Shown here: one piece after another, positions 40,932 through 49,269 of the stretch | Numbering within the stretch: position 1 is the stretch's first letter | Layout of the letters: each line of letters opens with the position of its first letter | Source: Pseudomonas chlororaphis | GTDB taxonomy: Bacteria; Pseudomonadota; Gammaproteobacteria; Pseudomonadales; Pseudomonadaceae | Direction of reading: 5' to 3' | Assembly (NCBI GenBank): GCA_001023535.1 | Contig: CP011020.1 | Location: forward strand, 2,493,734 to 2,557,733 | DNA: 64,000 bases | Program-made: the position numbers and the translations under genes | Notes under the pieces: generated by a model | Told to the model about the DNA's origin: nothing | Database searches by the model: none | The model's input: the letters and a program-made list of their open reading frames with translations, nothing else

Positions 40932-41705
40932 TTACTTGCCGTAGATGTCGAAGGTGAAGTACTTGTCCTGGATCTGCTTGTACTTGCCGTTCTCGCGAAT
41001 GGCGGCAATCGCACTGTTGATCTTGTCTTTCAGGGCGTCGCCCTTGCGCACCGCGATACCGATACCGTCACCGAAATACTTCTCATCGGTGAAGGCCGGA
41101 CCAACGAACGCGAAGCCCTTGCCGGCGTCGGTCTTCAGGAAGCCGTCATCCAGCAGCGTTGCGTCGGCCACGGTGCCGTCGAGACGACCGGCAGCGACAT
41201 CCAGGTAGATTTCGTTCTGCGAGCCGTACGGTTTGATCTCGGCACCCAGCGGGGCCAGGACTTCACGGGCGAAACGCTCGTGGATCGAACCGCGCTGCAC
41301 GCCGATGTTCTTGCCCTTGAGCTCGGTCAGGCCTTCGCTGACCTGGGTGCCGGCCTTCATGACCAGGCGGGCCGGGGTGTTGTAGTACTTGTTGGTGAAA
41401 TCAACGGATTTCTTGCGGTCTTCGGTGATCGACATGGACGACAGGATCGCGTCGATCTTGCGGACCTTGAGCGCCGGGATCAGGCCGTCGAACTCTTGCT
41501 CGACCCACACGCACTTGACCTTCATCTCTTCGCACAGCGCATTGCCGATGTCGTAGTCGAAACCGACGATGCTGCCGTCCGGGGCTTTCGAGGCGAACGG
41601 AGGGTACGCCGCCTCGATACCGATCTTCAGGGGCTTTTCATCAGCGAATGTCGGCAGGGACAGCACGGACAGTGCCAGGGCGCCAAGCAGCACGAGTTTC
41701 TTCAT
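40932..41705 (-). CDS. aotJ: Arginine/ornithine-binding periplasmic protein
   Basis: 257 residues with a signal peptide ([21 protein letters not shown]) and a type II amino acid binding fold: [38 protein letters not shown] at the first lobe, and [31 protein letters not shown] and [13 protein letters not shown] motifs later, as in the LAO/HisJ family. It delivers basic amino acids to AotQMP. It is the first gene of the operon; an ArgR-like half-site lies about 170 bases upstream. Confidence 0.94.
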   Translation of the reverse strand: MKKLVLLGALALSVLSLPTFADEKPLKIGIEAAYPPFASKAPDGSIVGFDYDIGNALCEEMKVKCVWVEQEFDGLIPALKVRKIDAILSSMSITEDRKKSVDFTNKYYNTPARLVMKAGTQVSEGLTELKGKNIGVQRGSIHERFAREVLAPLGAEIKPYGSQNEIYLDVAAGRLDGTVADATLLDDGFLKTDAGKGFAFVGPAFTDEKYFGDGIGIAVRKGDALKDKINSAIAAIRENGKYKQIQDKYFTFDIYGK

Positions 41706-41872
41706 CTTGGAACTCCATCGGTAAAGGGCAAAAACGGCAGAGTGAGCAACAGCCCAATATGCGAATGAGTGAAACGAATTCCGGTGCTGCGTCCTAGGAA
41801 GCGAACGTTTTATTCAACGCACGCCACGACGAGCGAGTGATCGGCATTCTAACGACAGGCCCGAGGCCGATA

Positions 41873-41888
41873 TTTCTTCAATGCGACA
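41873..41888 (-). promoter_or_regulatory. Putative ArgR half-site upstream of aotJ
   Basis: On the minus strand the sequence reads TGTCGC, eight bases, then AA, the half-site pattern reported for pseudomonad ArgR. A single clear half-site is visible 170 bases before aotJ. Confidence 0.5.
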
Positions 41889-42184
41889 ACAAATTACAGA
41901 AGCACCGAGAAAGCCTTTCAAGGACATTGACAGCCCCGCAAATTCATGCAAGAGCAAAAGAAGGGAAACCGATCTATGCTGCAAATTGCGGGCCCATTAT
42001 TCGCAAACCCTTCTAATCCGGCAAGCACAGCGTGTCGGCTAATTTTGTCCACGGGCTGAAAATGCCCTGGAACAGGGCTCGGCGTTTCCCATCGCCTCGG
42101 ACTGGCGCGTTTGGTTACACATTTCGAAACATCGGTAACGCCTGCAAGCGTCTGACGTTGAAGATCGATATTTATTCATTCCTC

Positions 42185-42396
42185 CTGTGGCGAGGGAGCT
42201 TGCTCCCGCTGGGTTGCGCAGCAGCTCCAAAGCCAGATGCCAGAGTCTTTCGGGCACCGAACCCTTTGGCGAGGGGATTTATCCCCGCAGGGCTGCACAG
42301 CAGCCCCAAGACAGGCGGCTCAATCTGTCTGGCAGACCGAGGTGTCAGGGTTTAGGGCCGCTTCGCAGCCCAGCGGGGATAAATCCCCTCGCCACA
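42185..42396. repeat. Composite REP cluster of two palindrome classes
   Basis: A single GTGGCGAGGGAGCTTGCTCC unit (42187-42230) is followed by a complete doublet of the GGCGAGGGGATTTATCCCCGC class (42268-42396). The rest of the 780-base gap between acsA and aotJ holds the aotJ promoter and no recognisable gene. Confidence 0.85.
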
Positions 42397-42432
42397 AAAG
42401 CATCCTCGCCACATGGGAATGCGCACATACAA

Positions 42433-42470
42433 AAAAAGCCCGGAACGGCTCACACCGTTCCGGGCTTTCA
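42433..42470 (-). terminator. Rho-independent terminator of acsA
   Basis: Stem AAAGCCCGGAACGG/CCGTTCCGGGCTTT with a six-base loop; on the minus strand it is followed by a T-run, 18 bases after the acsA stop codon. Confidence 0.92.
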
Positions 42471-42488
42471 GGGATCACAAATCCGCCG

Positions 42489-44444
42489 TCAGGCGACGTT
42501 CATGGTCTTGTGCGTCTCGATCAGATGCGCCACCACGCCTGGGTCGGCCAGGGTGGAAATGTCACCCAGCGCGTCGTATTCCGCCGTGGCGATCTTGCGC
42601 AGAATGCGGCGCATGATCTTGCCGGAGCGGGTTTTCGGCAGGCCCGGTGCCCACTGGATGACATCTGGCGAGGCGATCGGACCGATTTCCTTGCGCACCC
42701 AGTTCTTCAACTCCAGGCGCAGGGCCTCGCTGCTTTCCTCGCCCGCATTGAGGGTCACGTAGACGTAGATGCCCTGCCCCTTGATGTCGTGCGGCACACC
42801 CACCACCGCCGCTTCGGCGACTTTCGGGTGGGCGACCATGGCGCTTTCGATCTCGGCGGTGCCCATGCGGTGGCCGGACACGTTGAGCACGTCGTCCACG
42901 CGACCGGTGATCCAGTAGTAGCCGTCCTCGTCTCGACGCGCACCGTCACCGGTGAAGTACATGCCACTGAAGGTCTTGAAGTAGGTGTCGACGAAGCGGT
43001 CGTGGTCGCCGTACAGCGTGCGCGCCTGGCCTGGCCACGAATCGAGGATCACCAGGTTGCCTTCGGCGGCGCCTTCGATCAGATTGCCGAGGTTGTCCAC
43101 CAGCGCCGGCACCACGCCGAAGAATGGACGAGTGGCCGAGCCCGGTTTCAACGCCGTGGCGCCCGGCAACGGACTGATCAACACGCCACCGGTCTCGGTT
43201 TGCCACCAGGTGTCGACGATCGGGCAACGTTCCTTGCCGACATTCTTGTAGTACCAGTCCCACGCTTCCGGGTTGATCGGCTCACCCACCGACCCCAACA
43301 GGCGCAGGCTGCTGCCATCGGCGCCTTCGACGGCGGCGGTGCCCGACGCCATCATCGCGCGGATCGCGGTCGGCGCGGTGTAGAGGATGCTGACCTTGTG
43401 CTTGTCGATGACCTTGGCCACCCGAGTGATGTCCGGGTAGTTCGGTACGCCTTCGAACAGCACCGTGGTCGCGCCATTGGCCAACGGGCCATAGACGATG
43501 TAGCTGTGGCCGGTGACCCAACCGACGTCGGCGGTGCACCAGTAGACTTCGCCCGGCTTGTAGTCGAACACGCGCTCGTGGGTCAGGGCCGCGTAGAGCA
43601 GGTAGCCGGCCGTGGTGTGTTGCACGCCCTTGGGCTTGCCGGTGGAGCCGGAGGTGTAGAGGATGAACAGCGCTTCTTCGGCGCCCATTTCCTTCGGCGC
43701 GCAAACGGTGCCGGCGACTTTCATCAGGTCTTCGTACCAGATATCCCGGTGCTGGTTCCACTTGATGTTGCCCGCGGTGCGCTTGCACACGATGACTTTC
43801 TGGATGCTGCTGGTTTCCGGGTTGGTCAGCGCGTCGTCGACGTTGGCCTTGAGCGGGATCTTCTTACCGGCGCGAATGCCTTCGTCGGCGGTGATCACCA
43901 CTTTGGATTTGCAGTCGATGATCCGGCCGGCCAGGGCCTCGGGGGAGAAGCCACCGAATACCACCGAGTGGATCGCGCCGATCCGGGCACAGGCCAGCAT
44001 GGCGACCACAGCTTCCGGGATCATGGGCATGTAGATGGTCACCACGTCGCCGCGGTGCACGTCCTGGCCACGCAGGGCGTTGGCGAACTTGCAGACTTCT
44101 TCATGCAGTTCGCGATAGGTGATGTTGCGACTCTCGGACGGGTCATCACCCTCCCAGATGATCGCGACCTGGTCGCCACGCTCGGCCAGGTGGCGGTCGA
44201 GGCAGTTGTAGGAAACGTTCAAGGTGCCATCGGCAAACCACTTGATGTCGACATGGTGATCGTCAAAGGACGTCTGCTTCACCGTGGTGAAGGGCTTGAT
44301 CCAGTCCAGGCGCTTGGCCTGCTCGCGCCAGAAGCCATCCGGGTTGACGACTGACTGCTGGTACATCGCCTTGTAGGTCGCCTCGTCAGTCAACGTACTG
44401 GCCGCAACCTCGGGGCGAACGGGATACAGAGAAGCCGCACTCAT
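42489..44444 (-). CDS. acsA: Acetyl-CoA synthetase
   Basis: 651 residues from the ATG of [15 protein letters not shown]; an open frame extends 30 codons further upstream into the leader. It is an acyl-adenylate-forming enzyme with the AMP-binding motif [16 protein letters not shown], the WWQTETGG motif, the [19 protein letters not shown] hinge region and the lysine in RSGKIMRR that is acetylated to switch the family off. It makes acetyl-CoA from acetate, ATP and CoA. It stands alone with its own terminator. Confidence 0.96.
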   Translation of the reverse strand: MSAASLYPVRPEVAASTLTDEATYKAMYQQSVVNPDGFWREQAKRLDWIKPFTTVKQTSFDDHHVDIKWFADGTLNVSYNCLDRHLAERGDQVAIIWEGDDPSESRNITYRELHEEVCKFANALRGQDVHRGDVVTIYMPMIPEAVVAMLACARIGAIHSVVFGGFSPEALAGRIIDCKSKVVITADEGIRAGKKIPLKANVDDALTNPETSSIQKVIVCKRTAGNIKWNQHRDIWYEDLMKVAGTVCAPKEMGAEEALFILYTSGSTGKPKGVQHTTAGYLLYAALTHERVFDYKPGEVYWCTADVGWVTGHSYIVYGPLANGATTVLFEGVPNYPDITRVAKVIDKHKVSILYTAPTAIRAMMASGTAAVEGADGSSLRLLGSVGEPINPEAWDWYYKNVGKERCPIVDTWWQTETGGVLISPLPGATALKPGSATRPFFGVVPALVDNLGNLIEGAAEGNLVILDSWPGQARTLYGDHDRFVDTYFKTFSGMYFTGDGARRDEDGYYWITGRVDDVLNVSGHRMGTAEIESAMVAHPKVAEAAVVGVPHDIKGQGIYVYVTLNAGEESSEALRLELKNWVRKEIGPIASPDVIQWAPGLPKTRSGKIMRRILRKIATAEYDALGDISTLADPGVVAHLIETHKTMNVA

Positions 44445-44586
44445 GTTTCTTACCTCGGTGACATAGTTGTTTTTGTATGGTCCCGTTGTAGCCTGGGGCG
44501 GGCCTATAGAACCATTCGACGATGGTAGTAACAAGTCCCTACAAAATGTCGGTACTAACGTGCAAGACCACTTTCACAGCCCATTC

Positions 44587-44613
44587 CTGTGGGAGCGAGC
44601 TTGCTCGCGAAGA
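44587..44613. repeat. Single REP unit
   Basis: One TGTGGGAGCGAGCTTGCTCGCGAA unit without a partner, in the 427-base gap between acsA and the DUF2790 gene. The remainder of the gap is AT-rich and shows no gene. Confidence 0.75.
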
Positions 44614-44814
44614 CAACAGCACAGCCAGAACAGATCCAACAGCCAGCCTCCAACATCAGCCGATTATTACCAAATCAACCAAAAGTCTTTATCAAAACCC
44701 AGTCTGTTTGCATCCACCCTGCCCCTCTAGAATCAGCCCCGCCAACCGGCAAACACGATTGACGCAACACAGCCCCCACGAAGGCCGTTGATCAAATTTC
44801 CAATACTTGCTCCA

Positions 44815-44839
44815 CACGCAACCCCAAAAAGGTTGCGTG
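44815..44839 (+). promoter_or_regulatory. Leader hairpin ahead of the DUF2790 gene
   Basis: Perfect arms CACGCAACC/GGTTGCGTG with a CCAAAAA loop, 32 bases before the start codon. It is not followed by a T-run, so it is more likely a leader structure or protein-binding palindrome than a terminator. Confidence 0.45.
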
Positions 44840-44871
44840 ACCCCACTCGACCTCAAAAAAGGTGAAATCAG

Positions 44872-45135
44872 ATGAAAGCTTTATGGGTTCTGGTCCTCGG
44901 CAGCCTGTGCGCCACCGCGATGGCAGACGAGGCCCCGAGCGATGTCGCCCAGCAAAAACCCGCCGTTGAGGAGTACACCTACTCCACTCACCTGGACATC
45001 GCCAAAGTCATTTCCATGAGCGAGATCCCGAATGTCTGCGAAGTAGTCCCGGCGAAGATGGTCTACGACGATTCCAAGGGCCAGCGCCACATCCTGCGCT
45101 ACAGCGTGATGGGCAACGGTTGCTCCAACGGCTGA
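44872..45135 (+). CDS. DUF2790 small exported protein
   Basis: 87 residues: a signal peptide (MKALWVLVLGSLCATAMA) and one DUF2790 domain with YSTHLDIAKVISMSEIPNVCEVVPAKMVYDDSKGQ.HILRYSVMGNGC. The two cysteines (in NVCEVV and NGCSNG) could form a disulphide in the periplasm. These small proteins are frequent and multi-copy in pseudomonads; their function is not settled. The gene stands alone, with a ribosome binding site AAAAGGTGA before the ATG. Confidence 0.85.
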   Translation: MKALWVLVLGSLCATAMADEAPSDVAQQKPAVEEYTYSTHLDIAKVISMSEIPNVCEVVPAKMVYDDSKGQRHILRYSVMGNGCSNG

Positions 45136-45632
45136 TCACTACCGGTATTTTCCAGGGCCCGATTTCGATCGGGCCCGGTTGTGTCTGGAGCCGTCGAAAA
45201 CCCTTTTCAAACACAACATGTAGTGTAAAAAGGCAAAAACAGCTCATTTTTTGAGCAAAAAAGCCTGCCATCCGACCCAGGCAAAAAAAATCTTCGGCAG
45301 CCGGATCCGGCCAAAGCCTTGTAAACCCTCGCTCCAACGCGGATGAGCCGTCCGTCAGCTCCTCCGTGGGCGATTTCGCCGCACCACGTAGGCAAAAAAG
45401 TCCTTATAATGCCGCCTTAAACGGGCCTGCAATATTCCCTTACAGGGGATCAAGCCAGCCTGAAGCCCACGCCAAGACCCATGACCTCTTCGCGTTCACC
45501 GCCGCTTCAGCACGACCCGTACATTTTTCTGTTTATTGCCTGCGTCAGCTGCAACAAACGATTTTTCCAAGATCCACCGCCGCCAGCCGACCTCCCCCGG
45601 GTTGCTGGCCCTCACGCAGGAGACGACACGTC
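45136..45632 (+). promoter_or_regulatory. nrdB upstream region with a putative NrdR box
   Basis: A 497-base gap. At 45213-45228 the sequence ACACAACATGTAGTGT is palindromic with one mismatch and resembles NrdR boxes (consensus ACAC-n-ATAT-n-GTGT), the operator of the ribonucleotide reductase repressor. A second box at the usual 31-32 base spacing is not evident. A 52-codon ORF (45481-45639) overlaps the nrdB start and is probably fortuitous. Confidence 0.5.
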
Positions 45633-46880
45633 ATGCTGAGCTGGGACGAATTCGACAAAGAAGACGGCGAAGTCGCTGTAAAAAGCGCCAATGCCGGCCA
45701 CGCTTCTGAAGCCAACATGGACCGCCTCGACAGCGCCGGCGGTGCCGCCGCGCTCGAAGCCCGCGCCGTGACGGCCAGCGACTCGGCCGCGATCATTCGC
45801 GCCAAGGCCGCCCTCGACAAACTCGACATCGCCGAAGGCCTCGCCGAACTCGAAGGCGCCTCCGCCCGTGTCGCCGTCGATGAAAAGCGCATGATCAACT
45901 GCCGCGCCGACCTCAACCAGCTCGTGCCCTTCAAATACGACTGGGCCTGGCAGAAGTACCTGGACGGCTGCGCAAACCACTGGATGCCGCAAGAAGTCAA
46001 CATGACCGCCGACATCGCCCTCTGGAAAAACCCGGAAGGCCTGACCGACGACGAGCGCCGCATCGTAATGCGCAACCTGGGCTTCTTCTCCACCGCCGAC
46101 TCCCTGGTGGCCAACAACCTGGTCCTGGCCGTGTATCGCCTGATCACCAACCCGGAGTGCCGCCAGTACATCCTGCGCCAGGCGTTCGAAGAGGCGATCC
46201 ACACCCACGCCTACCAGTACTGCATCGAATCGCTGGCCATGGATGAAGGCGAGATCTTCAACATGTACCACGAGATCCCATCGGTCGCGAAAAAAGCCGC
46301 CTGGGGCCTGAAGTACACCCGCTCGATCTCCGATCCGAAGTTCGAAACCGGCACCCCGGAAACCGACAAGGAGTTGCTGCGCAACCTGATCGCCTACTAC
46401 TGCGTCCTGGAAGGCATCTTCTTCTACTGCGGCTTCACTCAGATCCTCTCCATGGGCCGCCGCAACAAGATGACCGGCGTCGCCGAGCAGTTCCAGTACA
46501 TCCTGCGCGACGAATCCATGCACCTGAACTTCGGCATCGACGTGATCAACCAGATCAAGATCGAAAACCCGCACCTGTGGGATGCCGAGATGAAGGAAGA
46601 AGCGACCCAGATGATCCTGCAGGGTACGCAGCTGGAGATCGAATACGCCCGTGACACCATGCCTCGCGGCGTATTGGGTATGAACGCGGCGATGATGGAG
46701 GACTATCTGAAGTTCATCGCCAACCGTCGTCTGTCGCAGATTGGTCTGAAAGAGGAGTATCCAGGCACGACGAACCCGTTCCCTTGGATGAGCGAGATCA
46801 TGGACTTGAAGAAAGAGAAGAACTTCTTTGAGACGCGCGTGATTGAGTATCAGACGGGTGGGGCTTTGAGCTGGGATTGA
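45633..46880 (+). CDS. nrdB: Ribonucleoside-diphosphate reductase, beta subunit (class Ia)
   Basis: 415 residues from the ATG of [14 protein letters not shown], preceded by GCAGGAGA; the frame is open 89 codons further upstream but that part is leader. Di-iron ligands are visible in [12 protein letters not shown] and ESMHLNF, and the radical-bearing region follows. The N-terminal ~90 residues before [14 protein letters not shown] are an alanine-rich extension characteristic of the pseudomonad protein. It supplies the radical for reduction of ribonucleotides by NrdA. Unexpectedly, no nrdA is adjacent on either side within the window. Confidence 0.93.
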   Translation: MLSWDEFDKEDGEVAVKSANAGHASEANMDRLDSAGGAAALEARAVTASDSAAIIRAKAALDKLDIAEGLAELEGASARVAVDEKRMINCRADLNQLVPFKYDWAWQKYLDGCANHWMPQEVNMTADIALWKNPEGLTDDERRIVMRNLGFFSTADSLVANNLVLAVYRLITNPECRQYILRQAFEEAIHTHAYQYCIESLAMDEGEIFNMYHEIPSVAKKAAWGLKYTRSISDPKFETGTPETDKELLRNLIAYYCVLEGIFFYCGFTQILSMGRRNKMTGVAEQFQYILRDESMHLNFGIDVINQIKIENPHLWDAEMKEEATQMILQGTQLEIEYARDTMPRGVLGMNAAMMEDYLKFIANRRLSQIGLKEEYPGTTNPFPWMSEIMDLKKEKNFFETRVIEYQTGGALSWD

Positions 46881-46918
46881 TAAATCCTAAGTTGAACCTG
46901 TCAGTTGACGCTCGACTA

Positions 46919-46946
46919 AAAACCCCGTGAAAGCGGGGTTTTTTGC
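46919..46946 (+). terminator. Rho-independent terminator of nrdB
   Basis: Stem AAACCCCG/CGGGGTTT around TGAAAG with a six-T run, 38 bases after the nrdB stop codon. Confidence 0.9.
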
Positions 46947-47060
46947 ATTTAACTGCCATCGGCGGTGTCATCTTGCCAGTGATCGGGAGGCGTTTACCCT
47001 GTCGTTGTATCAGAGGGTTGGGCGGCTGATTGCTGAGTGACTACATTTAGTTAAAGAGGG

Positions 47061-47100
47061 TCTGCTGCGCAGCCCAGCGGGAGCAAGCTCCCTCGCCACG
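47061..47100. repeat. Single REP unit, GCGAGGGAGC class
   Basis: One AGCGGGAGCAAGCTCCCTCG unit with the GCTGCGCAGC side hairpin, 45 bases before the truncated antitoxin-like ORF; no partner copy. Confidence 0.7.
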
Positions 47101-47145
47101 GTGATGGAGCAAGGCTTCAGTCCAACTTCTACTGGAGATAATTGA

Positions 47146-47304
47146 ATGGCTAACGCGTTTAAAAGTGAGGCCTTCGAGTCGATTCACAGTTCGGCAGAAG
47201 CACTGCTGAAAATCGGCGCTATCGACGAGGCCGCCATGGGCGAGTTCGACGAGGCCTGCATTGGCGAGGCGCCTGCTGAAATCCCGCCTGCTCAGATTGA
47301 GTAA
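47146..47304 (+). pseudogene. Truncated XRE-type antitoxin-like ORF
   Basis: 52 codons, with a CTGGAGAT ribosome binding site before the ATG. The sequence FKSEAFESIHSSAEALLKIGAIDEA..GEFDEACI..IPPAQIE is the N-terminal half of a common XRE-family regulator/antitoxin in which PAQI is followed by a K-x-LRE helix-turn-helix domain. Here a stop codon falls exactly at the boundary and the DNA-binding part is missing; I see no continuation in another frame. It is probably a decayed antitoxin, its toxin gene also gone, although a short expressed peptide is possible. Confidence 0.5.
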
Positions 47305-47401
47305 ATCTGGCTAGTAGATGAGGAAGGGGCTTTTACTCATCCGGCTGGACCCTTCCACTCAATTGGCTCGCAGAGCAACCACTCCACGGAGCGCAACCCG
47401 T

Positions 47402-47752
47402 CTACTTGCGCCGAGGCTTAGCCCCACGAGTCAGCGTGTAAGTGGCCGGTTTGTGCGGCTCAGGCTGCGGCGCATGAATGGGCTGGAGCGCTGTGGTCAG
47501 CCCCAGGCGAAGACCGAATTTCCGCAAGATGGATTCGATGGTGCTGAGGGTCGGATTGCCCTTGTCCTTCTCGATCTGGTACAGGGCTTTGGTCGACATC
47601 TTGCACATCAGCGCGAAGGTGTCCTGATCCAGACCGGTTACCTCGAGCCTTAACCGGCGAACAGCGGTTCCGAGGGTTTCATTCCCCAGCGCATGCTGCA
47701 TCACGATGTCTTCGATGATTTCCTTGCGCCGTTCGGGGGTGTTATCTGTCAT
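47402..47752 (-). CDS. hipB: HipB-like XRE antitoxin
   Basis: 116 residues from the ATG at 47750-47752; a GTG four codons upstream is an alternative. The helix-turn-helix is in LDQDTFALMCKMSTKALYQIEKDKGNPTLSTIESILRKFGLRL, the XRE pattern of HipB. The C-terminus is basic and proline-rich (PQPEPHKPATYTLTRGAKPRRK) and may reach the toxin. It neutralises the HipA kinase and represses the operon. The start overlaps the hipA stop (ATGA). Here the antitoxin follows the toxin, the reverse of the E. coli order. Confidence 0.82.
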   Translation of the reverse strand: MTDNTPERRKEIIEDIVMQHALGNETLGTAVRRLRLEVTGLDQDTFALMCKMSTKALYQIEKDKGNPTLSTIESILRKFGLRLGLTTALQPIHAPQPEPHKPATYTLTRGAKPRRK

Positions 47753-49065
47753 CGAAGCCCCCACTCGGCCAGGCGCTTGTCCAGATTGTTCATCGGGATA
47801 GACTGAGCGCGCCTCACTTCGTCTGGAAGATCGACCAGCAGATCCGGCAACGCCCGAAACGTCTCAGCCGCTCCGCGCAGACGTTCGAAGAGCACGTCTG
47901 TGCTTACCAGGTCCTGAAAGTATCCGCAGATCGTTTTCCAGTCGGGACTTCCCATGTGCTCGGACTCCCATTTAGTGGCTCGCGTAACGCCCTCCGGGTC
48001 GAGCACCATCGGCGCGAGGTCGTAGATCGGCGCCAGCTCGAATGTGTTCTGATACCTGAAAATGGCCATGTTGCGTCCATGATTGTCCGAGTTCCCAAGG
48101 ATGCGGTTAAGCAAGTCACGGCGCAGATACTCGAACACCAAATCCTCAAGCTCTGCGTCCTGCCCGTTCATGCGCCACAGATTCACCAGACGGCGGAGCA
48201 CGTCCTCATGGTTCATCCTCGAGCCCGGTTCGGTGTTCCCGCACACCGAATAAATCGACTCGACTGGAATCCTTTCTACCTCGCCGTCAGCGACCCGCCG
48301 ATCAAAACGTGGCATCCACAGGCTCGGCTTGTCGGCTTCCTCAAGCACCAGCCCATCTGTGGCTATCGTGTTCAAACCAAGCTGAGAGATCGCTTTGTAA
48401 TAATGGTATTCCGTTCGCAGGATGTTCTTGTCGCGTTCAGTGCCCTGGTTGCGAGCAAACTTTACCAGCCAATGACGGCGCGCATGCTCGTCGCAAAGCA
48501 TGGCGTCGGCATATAGGTCGCCATCCTCTCCCTCGACCATAGTCAGCTTCGGCGCTTCGCCCTGAGCGCCAGTGGCACCGCCTAGGGCAGCGCCGGACTC
48601 ATAAGCGTATTCGAGAAAATCACTTGTCCTCTCTACGACCTCTTTGCGGGCAAAGGCCTCCTTGCGGGTCTGATCGATTTGCTCGAAAGACTCCTTCACG
48701 CGCAAGTGCCCTATGGGCGAAGGGGTGCAGCGGCTCAAAAGGAAAAAGCCCATGTCCATCCCAACCGGTCTTTCTCCACCAAATCGCCGCTGCAACGATT
48801 TACGGGCGGCGCCGGCCGGTATGATGTCGTACACAAACGGGGGGTACCCTTTGCTATCGACAGGGTTCCAGCTCAACGGAAGGTTGACGCTGACGGCAGG
48901 CTCGAAGAGCGTCTCGAATTTATCGATGAATTCGACCAGGTAACTCTGAGCGTAAGATGCGGCGCAACGCGACTCATCGACCTTTTGAGCGTCCGATACA
49001 GAGAGCACCATTGCGTCGTGCCAATGGCCTTTGATATAGGCCTGGATCGTGAGCTGTCCTACCAT
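47749..49065 (-). CDS. hipA: HipA-family serine/threonine kinase toxin
   Basis: 438 residues, the length of E. coli HipA (440). The N-terminal subdomain precedes the kinase core, which has the Gly-rich GAALGGATGAQGEAPKL segment, a HWLVKF lysine strand, the catalytic loop ILGNSDNHGRNMAIF and the metal-binding YDLAPM. These residues are intact, so the kinase should be active; the classical target of the family is glutamyl-tRNA synthetase, but some HipA proteins use others. It is the first gene of a two-gene operon with hipB, and two copies of a palindrome bracket its promoter region. The surrounding intergenic DNA is AT-rich, as expected for acquired genes. Confidence 0.88.
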   Translation of the reverse strand: MVGQLTIQAYIKGHWHDAMVLSVSDAQKVDESRCAASYAQSYLVEFIDKFETLFEPAVSVNLPLSWNPVDSKGYPPFVYDIIPAGAARKSLQRRFGGERPVGMDMGFFLLSRCTPSPIGHLRVKESFEQIDQTRKEAFARKEVVERTSDFLEYAYESGAALGGATGAQGEAPKLTMVEGEDGDLYADAMLCDEHARRHWLVKFARNQGTERDKNILRTEYHYYKAISQLGLNTIATDGLVLEEADKPSLWMPRFDRRVADGEVERIPVESIYSVCGNTEPGSRMNHEDVLRRLVNLWRMNGQDAELEDLVFEYLRRDLLNRILGNSDNHGRNMAIFRYQNTFELAPIYDLAPMVLDPEGVTRATKWESEHMGSPDWKTICGYFQDLVSTDVLFERLRGAAETFRALPDLLVDLPDEVRRAQSIPMNNLDKRLAEWGLR

Positions 49066-49079
49066 AGCGCGCCATACAA

Positions 49080-49097
49080 TCGGAATTATGATGCCGA
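49080..49097. promoter_or_regulatory. Putative HipB operator 1
   Basis: Palindrome TCGG-N-AT-N4-AT-N-CCGA, 14 bases before the hipA start codon, overlapping the likely hipA -10 (CATAAT on the minus strand). A second copy lies 84 bases away. Confidence 0.6.
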
Positions 49098-49128
49098 CTA
49101 ATGTGACTCATACAGGCTTTCTCAGCAA

Positions 49129-49134
49129 TATAAT
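49129..49134 (+). promoter_or_regulatory. Putative rightward -10 element between the two operators
   Basis: TATAAT lies between the two palindromes and could start transcription toward the 329-residue protein gene; the -35 is poor (GTGACT region, spacing off), as in a regulated promoter. Confidence 0.35.
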
Positions 49135-49163
49135 TCTGACTAACGACATGCATGTGGAGTTAA

Positions 49164-49181
49164 TCGGCATTTTGATACCGA
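49164..49181. promoter_or_regulatory. Putative HipB operator 2
   Basis: The same TCGG-N-AT-N4-AT-N-CCGA palindrome as operator 1, with different bases at the N positions, 88 bases before the divergent gene. The conserved positions are the symmetric ones, which points to a protein-binding site rather than chance. Confidence 0.6.
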
Positions 49182-49269
49182 CTCACCTAAGCTCGATAGC
49201 CAAATCATTCAGTACTCCCCCACCACCCGCTATTAATACCCTCCCCCCACTCAAGGACCCGAGCCCCTC

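Noticed and set aside
41706..42488. CRISPR-like repeats upstream of aotJ
   Set aside because: The repeats are inverted REP units of two classes, not regularly spaced direct repeats.
45481..45639. 52-codon ORF overlapping the nrdB start, with a CVSC pair
   Set aside because: It has no ribosome binding site and a proline-rich low-complexity end; more likely part of the nrdB leader.
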